Source: Sva-07 sp963828415
Lineage (GTDB): Bacteria > Actinomycetota > Acidimicrobiia > Acidimicrobiales > Ilumatobacteraceae
Direction of reading: 5' to 3'
Assembly (NCBI GenBank): GCA_963828415.1
Contig: CAWHEI010000001.1
Location: forward strand, 558,001-622,000
Length of the DNA: 64,000 bases
Shown: piece by piece, positions 41,692 to 50,358 of the stretch
How positions within the stretch are numbered: position 1 is the first letter of the stretch
How the letters are laid out: each line of letters begins with the position of its first letter
The notes under the pieces: generated by a model
Seen by the model: the letters and a program-made list of their open reading frames with translations, nothing else
Told to the model about the DNA's origin: nothing
Database searches by the model: none
Program-made: the position numbers and the translations under genes

Positions 41692-43302
41692 ATGCCGATC
41701 GCCACTCCACGATCCACCGTTCGTTCCGCTCACCACATGGTCGCGAGCGCCGATCAGCTCGCCACATCGGCGGGCGTCGCCATCTTCGCCCAGGGCGGCA
41801 ACGCCGTCGACGCCGCGATCGCCACCAATGCGGCGATCGCCGTCACGGGTCCGCACCTCTGCGGCATCGGCGGCGACCTGTTCGCGCTGGTTCACATCGA
41901 CGACCCGGCTGCACCCGACGAACCGGGCGAGACGTTCGCACTCAACGCGTCTGGGCGCGCCGGTTCGGGCGGCGACGCCGCTGCCCTGCGCTCGGAGGGC
42001 TTCACCGAGATGCCCTTCAAGCTCGACGTTCGCTCGGTGACCGTGCCCGGCTGCGTCGACGGCTGGATGGCCCTGCACCAGCGCTTCGGTTCGCTCCCCC
42101 TCGACGTGATCCTGGCGCCGGCCCGCCGTCTCGCCGCCGTCGGGTTTCCTGCGAGCCCGCTCCTCGTGGGGTCGCTGCGGCGACTCGACGCAACCAGCCG
42201 TTCGAATCTCGCCGAACTCGCTGGACAAGCGACCACAACAGGCGCCATCGTCCGTCGACCCGGCGCAGCGCTCGTGCTCACTGCGTTGCCCGCCAGCGGA
42301 CGCGACGGCTTCTATCTCGGCGCGTTCGGTGACGGGCTGCTCGAACTCGGCGATGGACTGTTCGACGCCGACGACCTCGGCACCGTCCAGGCTGACTGGG
42401 TCGAGCCGCTCACGGCGAACGCGTTCGGGGTCGACCTGCACACGATCGGGCCGAACTCGCAGGGCTACCTCACGCTCGGCGCCGCTCGGCTGGCTGATCG
42501 ACTCGACCTGCCCGACGACCCCGACGACGAGCGTTGGGCCCACCTCCTGATCGAAGCGGCGACCGCGGCCGCTTTCGACCGGCCCGACGCGCTGCACGAT
42601 CGCGCCGACGGTCGAGCCCTCCTGGAGACGATCGACGGTCGGCTCGACATCGTCGGCCTCGAGTCAGCCGGCCGACGCCCCGCACCCGGGTTCGACGGCG
42701 ACACCACGTACCTGTGCACCGCCGGCATCGATCGCGATGGCCGACGCATGGGCGTGTCGCTGATCCAGTCGAATGCATCAGGTTTCGGCAGCCACCTCGT
42801 CGAGCCGAACACCGGCATCAACCTCCACAACCGCGGCATCGGCTTCAACCTGATCGACGGCCACCCCGCCGAATTCGCACCCGGCCGGCGGCCGCCCCAC
42901 ACGCTCTCTCCGGCGCTGGCGACACGAGCCGGGCGCCTCGCATCGGTTTTCGGCACGATGGGCGGCGACGCCCAACCGCAGATCCTCCTGCAGATCGCGG
43001 CCCGCCTGTTCCATCACGGCCAGTCGCCGACCGCGGCGATCGACGCCGCACGATGGATCCTCCACGGCCCCGACACGGGATTCGACACCTGGACCGGCGC
43101 TGGTGGACCGCTCGTGCACGTCGAAAGCCACGCTCCCGCCAACTGGGTCGAGGCGCTCGCCGCCCGGGGCCACCGCAGCGAGGTCCGACCCGCTTGGGAC
43201 TCGGGTTTCGGTCACGCGCATGCCATCGTCGTCGAGCCCACCGGCATGTTCGCCGGCGCCGCCGACCCGCGCGCCGTCATCGGCTCCGTCGCCGGGCTCT
43301 GA
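41692..43302 (+). CDS. Gamma-glutamyltransferase-family protein
   Basis: 536 residues. GGNAVDAAIATNAAIAVTGPHLCGIGGDLFAL and VPGCVDGWMALHQRFGSLPL are large-subunit hallmarks; the processing site is in GDTTYLCTAGIDRDG, where Thr338 would become the N-terminal nucleophile of the small subunit. GGDAQPQILLQIAARLF and FGHAHAIVVEP are small-subunit blocks. No signal peptide is visible, unlike periplasmic GGTs. It could hydrolyse a gamma-glutamyl or an acyl-amide bond. TAACGT lies 8 nt before the ATG. Confidence 0.85.
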   Translation: MPIATPRSTVRSAHHMVASADQLATSAGVAIFAQGGNAVDAAIATNAAIAVTGPHLCGIGGDLFALVHIDDPAAPDEPGETFALNASGRAGSGGDAAALRSEGFTEMPFKLDVRSVTVPGCVDGWMALHQRFGSLPLDVILAPARRLAAVGFPASPLLVGSLRRLDATSRSNLAELAGQATTTGAIVRRPGAALVLTALPASGRDGFYLGAFGDGLLELGDGLFDADDLGTVQADWVEPLTANAFGVDLHTIGPNSQGYLTLGAARLADRLDLPDDPDDERWAHLLIEAATAAAFDRPDALHDRADGRALLETIDGRLDIVGLESAGRRPAPGFDGDTTYLCTAGIDRDGRRMGVSLIQSNASGFGSHLVEPNTGINLHNRGIGFNLIDGHPAEFAPGRRPPHTLSPALATRAGRLASVFGTMGGDAQPQILLQIAARLFHHGQSPTAAIDAARWILHGPDTGFDTWTGAGGPLVHVESHAPANWVEALAARGHRSEVRPAWDSGFGHAHAIVVEPTGMFAGAADPRAVIGSVAGL

Positions 43303-43315
43303 AACCCCCTCCACC

Positions 43316-43353
43316 GATGAGCCAAGCGACCGCATACGGCGGTTTCGCTCATC
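43316..43353. repeat. REP-like palindromic element, copy 4
   Basis: Left arm GATGAGCCAA, right arm TTCGCTCATC (C-C mismatch as in copy 1); core has CGCATACGG instead of CGGATACGG. First of a pair in the gap between the convergent GGT-family and LLM genes. Confidence 0.9.
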
Positions 43354-43376
43354 GCAACCGGAACGAACCTTCCACC

Positions 43377-43414
43377 GATGAGCGAAGCGACCGGATACGG
43401 CGGTTTCGCTCATC
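43377..43414. repeat. REP-like palindromic element, copy 5
   Basis: Left arm GATGAGCGAA and right arm TTCGCTCATC are perfect inverse complements; this is the cleanest copy. It is 61 bp after copy 4, the same period as the pair at 6.4 kb. Confidence 0.92.
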
Positions 43415-43424
43415 GCGGGAGATG

Positions 43425-44600
43425 TCAGAGGAGCGGGAGGACCTCTTCGGTGAAGCGGGCCATCTGCTCGTCGGCCTTCTTGTAGGGGTCGCCGAGCATG
43501 TGCGGGAACAGCGTGAGGTATTCGAGGCCGAGCAGGTCGCGGTAGAACGAGATCTCCTCGGCCACCTTCTCCGGCGGGCCGACGAGGATCGTCTTGTTCT
43601 CGATCGACTCGTCGAGCGTCGGGATCAGGCCGGGCTTGGCCGGCTTGCCGTCGGGGCCCATGTACCCGCGGCTCCAGCCATACGGGCCGAGGAACTTCCA
43701 GAACTCGTCGTGGCCCGGAAGTGCTGAGGCCCGAGCCTCTTCCATCGTGTCCTCGATGCGGTAGGCGACGACCAGCATGCGCTTCTCGTGCGACTTCAAC
43801 TCGACGTCGTGCACCGCGTGATACTTCTCGGCATAGGTGTCCCAGAAGCGCTTGATGAAGCTGTAGTGCTGGTTCCAGAACACCGCCCCATGATCGACGA
43901 CGGGCACGTAGTCCAGTGTCGGCGGCGAGGTGACGGCCTGCCAGATCTCGAACGGATGGATCGGCTTGGGGATCAGCGTGAGTTCCTGCACCGTCTCGCC
44001 GCGGTCGGGGATGCCGGGAATCGGGATCTGGAAGTGCTTGCCCTGGAACGAGAACGACTCTTGATTGAGCGCCCGCCGGATGATCTCCATCGACTCCTCG
44101 AAGATCTCGCGGTTGTGGACGTCGGCGGCGACCTGGTCGGGGTTGTCCATCGACCCGATCGACACCCCCTTGTCGTTGAGGTGCAGCACCTCACGCGGCA
44201 CCGTGCCACGGCCGACGCCGAGCATGGCGCGCCCGCCCGACAGGTTGTGCAGCGTGGCGAAGTCCTCGGCCAGGCGCAGCGGGTTCCATTGCGGCACCAC
44301 GTTGAACATCGCCCCGAAGCGCAGGGTGGTGGTCTGCGCAGCAATCCACGTGGAGATCAGCAGCCCGTTCGGGATGACCTCGTAGCCCTCGTACTGGAAG
44401 TGGTGCTCGGTGGTCCAGAACGAGTCGAACCCGAGCCGTTCGGCCTCCTTGGCGGAGTTGACGTAGTCGAGTGTCGCCTTCCAGCACTCGTCGTTGGTGT
44501 ATCGGCGATCCATCGGCGCCGGGGCACCGGCTCCTGCATCGTCCATCTCGACGCCGCCGAAGAAGAAGGCACCGAGTTTCAGGTCCGGTCGTTCGCTCAT
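43425..44600 (-). CDS. LLM-class flavin-dependent oxidoreductase
   Basis: 391 residues, bacterial-luciferase-like barrel. KEAERLGFDSFWTTEHHFQYEGY is the family signature, followed by LSGGRAMLGVGRGTVPREVLHL and the C-terminal VGPPEKVAEEISFYRDLLGLEYLTLFPH. It would use FMN or F420 to oxidise an organic substrate. It is divergent from the cytosine-deaminase-like gene with 19 bp between starts, which suggests joint control. No substrate can be assigned. Confidence 0.85.
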   Translation of the reverse strand: MSERPDLKLGAFFFGGVEMDDAGAGAPAPMDRRYTNDECWKATLDYVNSAKEAERLGFDSFWTTEHHFQYEGYEVIPNGLLISTWIAAQTTTLRFGAMFNVVPQWNPLRLAEDFATLHNLSGGRAMLGVGRGTVPREVLHLNDKGVSIGSMDNPDQVAADVHNREIFEESMEIIRRALNQESFSFQGKHFQIPIPGIPDRGETVQELTLIPKPIHPFEIWQAVTSPPTLDYVPVVDHGAVFWNQHYSFIKRFWDTYAEKYHAVHDVELKSHEKRMLVVAYRIEDTMEEARASALPGHDEFWKFLGPYGWSRGYMGPDGKPAKPGLIPTLDESIENKTILVGPPEKVAEEISFYRDLLGLEYLTLFPHMLGDPYKKADEQMARFTEEVLPLL

Positions 44601-44619
44601 GGCCAGTAGTTTCGCGCAG

Positions 44620-45837
44620 ATGTCCAGCACCCTCCTACGGCAGGCGACGATTGTTCACGGAGCCGTGACAGTGGGACCCTCCGACGTGCTGATCGTCGAC
44701 GGCACGATCGCCGAGGTCGGCGCCGATCTCATCGCTGGGGCCGACGTGACGGTCGACCACTCGATCGATCTCGCAGGCCATCTCCTCCTCCCCGCCGCCG
44801 TGGAACCGCATGCACATCTCGACAAGGCCTTCCTCGCGGAGCGGGTCGAGAATCGCACGGGCGATCTTGCCGGCGCCATCGATGCGATGATCGCACTCGG
44901 CGACCGCATCACCGGCGACGACGTCATCGAACGCGCCGAACGCGCCGCTCGACTGATGGCAGCGAATGGATACGTTTCCGTGCGCACCCATGCCGACACC
45001 GTCGAGTACGGCGGCCTGCGCAACGTCGAGGCACTCGTCGAAGTGCGGCGCCGCGTCGCCGACGTGATCGACCTCGAGATCGTCGCGTTGACCGGCGTGC
45101 CGGTGGTCGGCGCTGCTGGCGCCACACACCGGGCGCTCCTGCGTGACGCGCTGGCCGCTGGCGCCGACCTCGTCGGTGGCTGCCCGCACCTCGAGCCCGA
45201 CCGCGCGATCGAAGCGGCCACCGACGTGTTCCTCGAGATCGCAGCCGATGCGGGCGTCGGCGTCGACCTGCACACAGACGAAACGCTGGATCCCAGAGTG
45301 ATGGGCCTCGAGTACCTCGCCACCCGGGTGGTCGCCGGGTTTCCGCATCGGGTCACTGCCAGCCACTGCGTGAGCCTCGGCCAACGCAGCGCCGACGAGC
45401 AGCAACGCATCGCCGAACTCGTCGCTGCGGCGGGCATCGGTGTCGTGACGCTCCCCCACACCAACCTCTGGCTCGGTGGCCGCAACCAGCAGCCGGTGCC
45501 CCGCGGGCTCACCGCCGTCGATGCGCTCCGAGGCGCGGGCGTTGCCGTCGCTGCCGGGGCCGACAATCTCCAGGATCCGTTCAACCCGATGGGCCGGGCG
45601 TGTCCGTTCGAGACGGCGTCGCTGATGGTGCTGGCGGCTCACGATCTGCCGCACGTCGCGTGGGAGTCGGTGAGCCGTGCGTCACGCCGCGTGCTCGGCT
45701 TGCCCAGCGGATCGATCGAGCCCGGTGCCCCCGCCGATCTGGTGGCGGTCCCCGGCGGCTCGCTGCGCCAGGCGATCGCCGAAGGACCCGCGCCACGGCG
45801 AGTGTTCCGCCGCGGTGTCGAGGTCGTGGCACGATAG
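44620..45837 (+). CDS. Cytosine-deaminase-like amidohydrolase
   Basis: 405 residues. Metal ligands: EPHAHLDKAFL (His64, His66), VRTHADT, VDLHTDETLD, TASHCVSLG and GADNLQDPFNPMG, the last with the catalytic Asp. This is the subtype III amidohydrolase pattern of CodA. It could deaminate cytosine or a related ring, or open a triazine. TAGTTT lies 7 nt before the ATG (44607-44612). Followed by a 96-residue TIGR03792-type gene. Confidence 0.85.
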   Translation: MSSTLLRQATIVHGAVTVGPSDVLIVDGTIAEVGADLIAGADVTVDHSIDLAGHLLLPAAVEPHAHLDKAFLAERVENRTGDLAGAIDAMIALGDRITGDDVIERAERAARLMAANGYVSVRTHADTVEYGGLRNVEALVEVRRRVADVIDLEIVALTGVPVVGAAGATHRALLRDALAAGADLVGGCPHLEPDRAIEAATDVFLEIAADAGVGVDLHTDETLDPRVMGLEYLATRVVAGFPHRVTASHCVSLGQRSADEQQRIAELVAAAGIGVVTLPHTNLWLGGRNQQPVPRGLTAVDALRGAGVAVAAGADNLQDPFNPMGRACPFETASLMVLAAHDLPHVAWESVSRASRRVLGLPSGSIEPGAPADLVAVPGGSLRQAIAEGPAPRRVFRRGVEVVAR

Positions 45838-45892
45838 GGCCACCCGTCACCGAGCATTCGCCGATCACGGACAGCGCGAGAGGTTTCCCAAC

Positions 45893-46183
45893 GTGGTCAT
45901 CGAGTTCCTGACGTTCGCCATCTCCCCCGACGAGCGCACCGAGTGGATGGAGGTCGAGGAGCGGACCTGGAGCCGCTTCCTCGAGCGCCAACCCGGTTTC
46001 GTCCGCAAACAGCTGTGGGTCGACGTCGACGACGACCAGCACGTCCACGCGATGATCGAGTGGGAGTCACTCGATCAGTGGAAGGCGATCCCCCACGATG
46101 AGCTCGCGGCCGTCGACGAGTCGATGGGCACGTGGGTTCGAGCGTGCACCTGCCGGACCTTCGAGGTCATTCGCGACTGCTGA
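45893..46183 (+). CDS. TIGR03792-type (ABM-like) small protein
   Basis: 96 residues from GTG 45893 with GAGAGG upstream. VVIEFLTFAISPDERTEWMEVEERTWSRFLERQPGFVRKQLWVD and AMIEWESLDQWKAIPHDEL match the TIGR03792 family, a dimeric alpha-beta barrel of the antibiotic-biosynthesis-monooxygenase type. No known reaction. It overlaps the convergent LLM stop by 17 bases. Confidence 0.7.
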   Translation: MVIEFLTFAISPDERTEWMEVEERTWSRFLERQPGFVRKQLWVDVDDDQHVHAMIEWESLDQWKAIPHDELAAVDESMGTWVRACTCRTFEVIRDC

Positions 46184-46964
46184 GCAGTCGCCCGAACGTG
46201 TCGGCGGCGCGCTCGACCATCTCGACGACCGGGTCGCCGTCGACGAGGGCAATGCCGATCGTGTCGGGTCGATGCGCCTCGACGAGCGCGGCAAGCGCCA
46301 CCGCCACATCGGCTGGATCACCGGTGAACGAGGTCGGGTCGTGACCCGCCGACGACCGGAAACGCACCGACTGGTACAACGCGACGCTCGGCGACCCGGC
46401 GCTGCGCACCCAGCCGAGCACGGTCGGCAGCTGCGCAGGATCGAACCCTGACAGGAACACCCCATCGGCCTCACGCGATGCCAGCGTGTTGATCTGTTGG
46501 CCCCTCGACGCCACGTACAGCGGCACGTCGCGCCCCGGCGCTGCATGATCGGTGACCACGTACCCGTCACCGTTCGTGCGTGACAGCACCGCTCGTGCCG
46601 TTCGCAGTGCATCTCGGATCAGGGCGACCGGCCGTTCGACCTGCAGGCCGAACGGTGCGAGCGACTGCTCACCGCCGACACCGAATCCCAGCATCATGCG
46701 ACCGTCGGAGAGCTCGTCGAGCGATGCCACCGTTGCCGCAATGGCCCCGGGGTGACGCAGCGCGGGCGACGTGACGCCGATCCCCATCCTCACCGACGAC
46801 GTCCTTGCGGCAGCAGCAGCGAAGATGACGAACGGGTCACGCATCACGCCTTCGTCGGCGATCCACACCTCGTCGATTCCGGCCTCGTCGGCAATGACGA
46901 CCGCCTCCACCATCTCCTGGACCGTCGCTGCCGGATACAGCCAGACACCGGTACGCACGGTCAC
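46167..46964 (-). CDS. LLM-class F420-dependent oxidoreductase
   Basis: 265 residues. VWLYPAATVQEMVEAVVIADEAGIDEVWIADEGVMRDPFVIFAAAAART and IGVTSPALRHPGAIAATVASLDELSDGRMMLGFGVGG are the LLM family blocks (like MsnO3/MTHMPR). It would transfer hydride with F420 or FMN. GTG 46964 overlaps the stop of the upstream flavodoxin-fold gene (GTGA), making the third gene of a coupled trio. Confidence 0.85.
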   Translation of the reverse strand: MTVRTGVWLYPAATVQEMVEAVVIADEAGIDEVWIADEGVMRDPFVIFAAAAARTSSVRMGIGVTSPALRHPGAIAATVASLDELSDGRMMLGFGVGGEQSLAPFGLQVERPVALIRDALRTARAVLSRTNGDGYVVTDHAAPGRDVPLYVASRGQQINTLASREADGVFLSGFDPAQLPTVLGWVRSAGSPSVALYQSVRFRSSAGHDPTSFTGDPADVAVALAALVEAHRPDTIGIALVDGDPVVEMVERAADTFGRLLSSRE

Positions 46965-47464
46965 GCCACCAACTCGGCGATCTCCGACTCGACCCGATCG
47001 AGAAATGCCACGCGGCGGCGCAGGGTAGAGCGATCGAGACCGTAGAGCGCGAGACGACGGTGTCGTGGCCGTTGCGCACATCGCACCCGAACGACCCGAT
47101 CGATCACACGAGCGCCCGACTCGCCCGCCACGCGGTTCGCCAACCGGGAGCCACCGTGGGTCGTCACGGTCACGAGCGTACGCACACCGGGCAACTCGGT
47201 CTCGACCGCCTGACCGAGCCAGGCCAGCAGAATCGCCGGTTGCGACGTCCACCACGTCGGGTGGACGAGCACGAGCGACTCGGCGACGGCGACCGCCTCG
47301 GCGTCCTCGATGGGAAACGGCAGAAACGGGTCGTACCGGCGCTCGTAGAGGTCGATCAGGTGATGGTCGCGCCCACCGCGGTCGAGACCGACCAGCACAC
47401 GTTCGCACAGCGATGCGACGTAGCTCTCGCTGCACGGGTGGGCGTGGACGACGACGACCGTCAC
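46961..47464 (-). CDS. NAD(P)H oxidoreductase, flavodoxin-like fold
   Basis: 167 residues. VVVVHAHPCSESYVASLCERVLVGL and SLVLVHPTWWTSQPAILLAWLGQ match the KefF/MdaB/NQO family. The C-terminal third is arginine-rich and looks shortened. A quinone or nitro-reductase role is likely. Its GTG overlaps the next gene's stop and its own stop overlaps the LLM start, so the three are translated as one. Confidence 0.75.
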   Translation of the reverse strand: MTVVVVHAHPCSESYVASLCERVLVGLDRGGRDHHLIDLYERRYDPFLPFPIEDAEAVAVAESLVLVHPTWWTSQPAILLAWLGQAVETELPGVRTLVTVTTHGGSRLANRVAGESGARVIDRVVRVRCAQRPRHRRLALYGLDRSTLRRRVAFLDRVESEIAELVA

Positions 47465-48051
47465 AGGCGAGCCATCCGTTGCTCGACCGTGCTGAGGAAA
47501 CGAGCCCGGTCGTCGTCGGATGCCGACGCACCGCCGTACATTGCGATCCAACTCGACCGCATTCGCAGGCCGCCGCAGAGGCGCACATTGCGTCCGATGA
47601 GGCGCCGGCCCTGATCTCCTTGGCGCCACACCGCTCGCCGCGACGCGTCGTGGATCGTGATCCCCGTCAGGCGGCGGACGTTCGACAGCCCCCGGGTGGC
47701 TCCGGTGCGGTCACCGATCGTGAACGCAACGCCGGGAACGAAGACTCGGTCGATCCAGCCCTTCAATCCGGGCGGCAGTGTCGACAGCGTCGTCGGGTAG
47801 ACGAACACCAGTCCCTCGGCCCGGCGGACCAGTCCGGCCGACGCCAGGGTCTCCGGGCAGGTCAGTGGCTGCTCGGTGAAGTACGAACGTCGATCGACGC
47901 CGCTCATCACGGGCGAGAATCGCCGGGCGACCACGTCGACCAGGTCGACGTCGTGGCCCGAACGCTCGAGGCCACCGACGGCCGCCGTGGCGATCTGCCT
48001 CACGAACTCGCCATCATCTCGGATCGGATCGACCACGAGCAGAACACGCAT
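47461..48051 (-). CDS. NAD(P)H oxidoreductase, flavodoxin-like fold (first gene of the trio)
   Basis: 196 residues. VLLVVDPIRDDGEFVRQIATAAVGGLERSGHDVDLVDVVARRFSPVM and GLVFVYPTTLSTLPPGLKGWIDRVFVPGVAF are the NQO/KefF family motifs, more complete than in the following gene. A GGAG site precedes the ATG. It may reduce a quinone or flavin for the LLM enzyme downstream. Confidence 0.8.
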   Translation of the reverse strand: MRVLLVVDPIRDDGEFVRQIATAAVGGLERSGHDVDLVDVVARRFSPVMSGVDRRSYFTEQPLTCPETLASAGLVRRAEGLVFVYPTTLSTLPPGLKGWIDRVFVPGVAFTIGDRTGATRGLSNVRRLTGITIHDASRRAVWRQGDQGRRLIGRNVRLCGGLRMRSSWIAMYGGASASDDDRARFLSTVEQRMARL

Positions 48052-48111
48052 GGCACTCCATCACCACGTCATGTAACCGTGCCACTCCGATGTGCCGGAA
48101 TGACCGCTGAC

Positions 48112-48139
48112 CCCGGCCGGGCAGTGGAGCCCGACCGGG
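48112..48139 (-). terminator. Stem-loop after the binding-protein gene
   Basis: On the minus strand CCCGGTCGGGC pairs with GCCCGGCCGGG (11 bp with one G-T) around TCCACT, 27 bp after the stop of the ABC binding-protein gene. No U-run follows, so it may be a weak or Rho-assisted terminator. Confidence 0.5.
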
Positions 48140-48165
48140 AGCAGCGAATTGTTCTCAACCGGGTG

Positions 48166-49347
48166 TCAGAGACCGATCGACTCGTCGATGAACTGGTTGT
48201 CGACGATCTGATCGGCGGTCAGATCGGCCGGCGCGAGGTCGACGGCGATCATCTGATCGATCACCTGCTGCACCCGCGCCGGGTCGAAGTTGCCGATCGT
48301 GCCGTCGGGACCATTCGCCACGAGGCCGAGCTCGAGCATCGTCTCGACGGCGAAGTTGGCCACCGCCTCGTCGTAGACCCAGAAGTCGTCGAACTGTGTC
48401 ACGGCATCGATGATGATGGCGTTCGACCGGTCGGGGCTCTCGATGGCGTCGATCGTCGCCTGCTGGACGATCGGCACGAACAGCTCGAGGCACGGCGACA
48501 GCGTCTCGAGATCCGCGGAGCGGATACCCAGCGGCTGCGTGTAGGCCTCGAACCCGGCGTCGTGGATCAGTTCGTAGTCGACCGGCTTTCCCCAGTCCTC
48601 GAACACGTTCTCGTACGTGAAGGGCTCTGCCGAGGCGAATCCCTGCTGAGCGATCGCGCCGTTCTCGGCGATGAAGCGCGCCGGTGAACCGTCGTACGAC
48701 GGATCGACGAGCGACGCCTCGACGGTGCCCTCGTTCACGAAGACGTCCATCCAGGCGTTGCCGGCGAAGACGTTCATCGTCACGCCCTCGTTGCTGAGGT
48801 CGGCGATCGAGGTGGCATCGGGGTAGGTCTCGGGGTCCCACATGATGATCTGCGGGTTCTTCTCGAGCGGGGCCACCACGGCGATGGTCGGCTGATCCTC
48901 GTAGAAGGTCGCGGAGGCGTCGAGGCTGGTGTAGCCCATCACGATCGATTCATCGGCGTACATCTGGCTGTGGACCGGCGAGAAGCCGATCGCCGGACCG
49001 CCGGTGCGCACTTCGATGTCGATGCCGGTGTCCACGCCGGACGCGACGAGCGGGCCGGTGACCGTCTTCTTCTCGACGTCGACCGTGTAGCCCTCGCCGA
49101 CCATCTCGTAGAGCGCACCGTGTTCGGCTTCCGGGAACCAGTCGGTCTGGATGACCATCGGATCGGGACACACCTCGGCGAGCGCACCCTCAGCCGTTGC
49201 TGCGCCGCCATCGGTGCCCTCGGGTGCCGTCGTCGCTTCTGGGGCATCGGTCGACGACGAGCTGTCGTCGTCGGAACCACACGCTGCCATCACCAGCGCC
49301 AGCGCCACAGGCACCGACGCGAGTTTCACTACCTTGCTGCTCTTCAT
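48166..49347 (-). CDS. ABC-importer substrate-binding lipoprotein (NitT/TauT/THI5-like)
   Basis: 393 residues. Lipoprotein signal with lipobox LVMAAC at about residue 23, then an Asp/Ser/Thr/Glu-rich linker. VIQTDWFPEAEHGALYEMVGEGYTVDV matches the start of the NMT1/THI5-like binding domain. GGPAIGFSPVHSQMYADESIVMGYTSLD and QDNVF-like segments complete the two-lobe fold. GGGGAGAGA lies 3 bp before ATG 49347. It is divergent from the ATPase/permease genes. Substrates of this family include pyrimidine precursors, nitrate, taurine and sulfonates; here it cannot be read from sequence. Confidence 0.85.
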   Translation of the reverse strand: MKSSKVVKLASVPVALALVMAACGSDDDSSSSTDAPEATTAPEGTDGGAATAEGALAEVCPDPMVIQTDWFPEAEHGALYEMVGEGYTVDVEKKTVTGPLVASGVDTGIDIEVRTGGPAIGFSPVHSQMYADESIVMGYTSLDASATFYEDQPTIAVVAPLEKNPQIIMWDPETYPDATSIADLSNEGVTMNVFAGNAWMDVFVNEGTVEASLVDPSYDGSPARFIAENGAIAQQGFASAEPFTYENVFEDWGKPVDYELIHDAGFEAYTQPLGIRSADLETLSPCLELFVPIVQQATIDAIESPDRSNAIIIDAVTQFDDFWVYDEAVANFAVETMLELGLVANGPDGTIGNFDPARVQQVIDQMIAVDLAPADLTADQIVDNQFIDESIGL

Positions 49348-49366
49348 TCTCTCCCCTTTGGTGGAT

Positions 49367-49393
49367 GCTCCGATCGGAGCAGTGCGCAGCCTA
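49367..49393 (-). promoter_or_regulatory. Promoter and 14-bp palindrome of the binding-protein gene
   Basis: A perfect palindrome GCTCCGATCGGAGC covers 49367-49380. The minus-strand -10 box TAGGCT is at 49388-49393, so the expected transcript start falls at the edge of the palindrome. The site fits a repressor operator or a 5'-end hairpin. Confidence 0.5.
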
Positions 49394-49584
49394 GGACAGC
49401 CCGACGAACGGTCCTGCCCATCCGGCACGGATTCCGTGTGAACGCTCTGTTACCGAGATTTCGGGACAACTGGGCGCCGAGGAGCTGGTGTTACTGTCGG
49501 CTCTGTCCATCAGCGAGCGGTACGTCCGCCCCGGCCCATCACTCACCGTGCGCTCGCAACGATCACACTGCGACGGAGAGCCGC

Positions 49585-50358
49585 ATGACCAACACGCCAA
49601 CCGCTGAGGCCACCACGGATGTCGGGACCGCAGCGTTGCGGTTCCAGAACATCTCGATGATGTTCCCGGACGGAACCCATGCCATCGACGACGTGTCGTT
49701 CGATGTCCACCCCAACGAGTTCATCACGATCGTGGGGCCCTCGGGGTGCGGCAAGTCGACATTGCTGAAGATCGCGTCGGGCCTGCTCGGGCAGAGCGCC
49801 GGAGAGGTCTTCATCGACCGTTCACGCATCGGCTACGTCTTCCAGGATGCCACCCTGCTGCCATGGCGAACCGTGCGTCAGAACGTCGAACTCCTCGCCG
49901 AGTTGCACGGTTTCCCCAAGGCCGAACGACAGACACGAGCCGCCGACGCGATCGAGCTGGTCGGGCTTGCCGGCTTCGAGGATCACTACCCGAATTCGCT
50001 GTCGGGTGGCATGCGCATGCGGGCGTCGCTGGCACGAACGCTCACGCTCGAGCCGCCGGTCTTCCTCTTCGACGAGCCGTTCGGCGCCGTCGACGAGATC
50101 ACCCGCGAGCGTCTGAACGAAGAAACGCTTGCGTTGTTCCAACGCGAACGCTTCGCCGGCCTGTTCATCACCCACTCGATCAGCGAGGCGGTCTACCTGT
50201 CGACCAAGGTCCTGGTGATGTCGGCCCGACCGGGCCGGATCGTGGCCGAGTACGAGATCCCGTTCGACTATCCACGCGATCCGGACCTCCGATTCGACCC
50301 CGAGTTCGCCCGGATCAGCGGCGAGATCAGCCACACGCTGCGAGGAGCACACTCATGA
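49585..50358 (+). CDS. ABC-importer ATPase (NitT/TauT family)
   Basis: 257 residues. Walker A GPSGCGKSTLLKIASGLL, Q-loop GYVFQDATLLPWRTV, signature LSGGMRMRASLARTL, Walker B VFLFDEPFGAVDE and the switch His in FITHSISEAVYL. The LPWRTVRQNV stretch is typical of the NitT/TauT/SsuB group. GGAGAG lies 5 nt before ATG 49585. Its stop overlaps the permease start (ATGA). Confidence 0.93.
   Translation: MTNTPTAEATTDVGTAALRFQNISMMFPDGTHAIDDVSFDVHPNEFITIVGPSGCGKSTLLKIASGLLGQSAGEVFIDRSRIGYVFQDATLLPWRTVRQNVELLAELHGFPKAERQTRAADAIELVGLAGFEDHYPNSLSGGMRMRASLARTLTLEPPVFLFDEPFGAVDEITRERLNEETLALFQRERFAGLFITHSISEAVYLSTKVLVMSARPGRIVAEYEIPFDYPRDPDLRFDPEFARISGEISHTLRGAHS

Noticed and set aside
6416..43414. The five palindromic repeats as a CRISPR array.
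   Set aside because: Spacing is at kilobases apart except for two pairs, no variable spacer series and no cas gene nearby.
43425..44600. Assigning the LLM enzyme as RutA (pyrimidine ring-opening monooxygenase).
   Set aside because: Only the general LLM fold is visible; no RutB-F genes accompany it and several other LLM substrates are equally likely.
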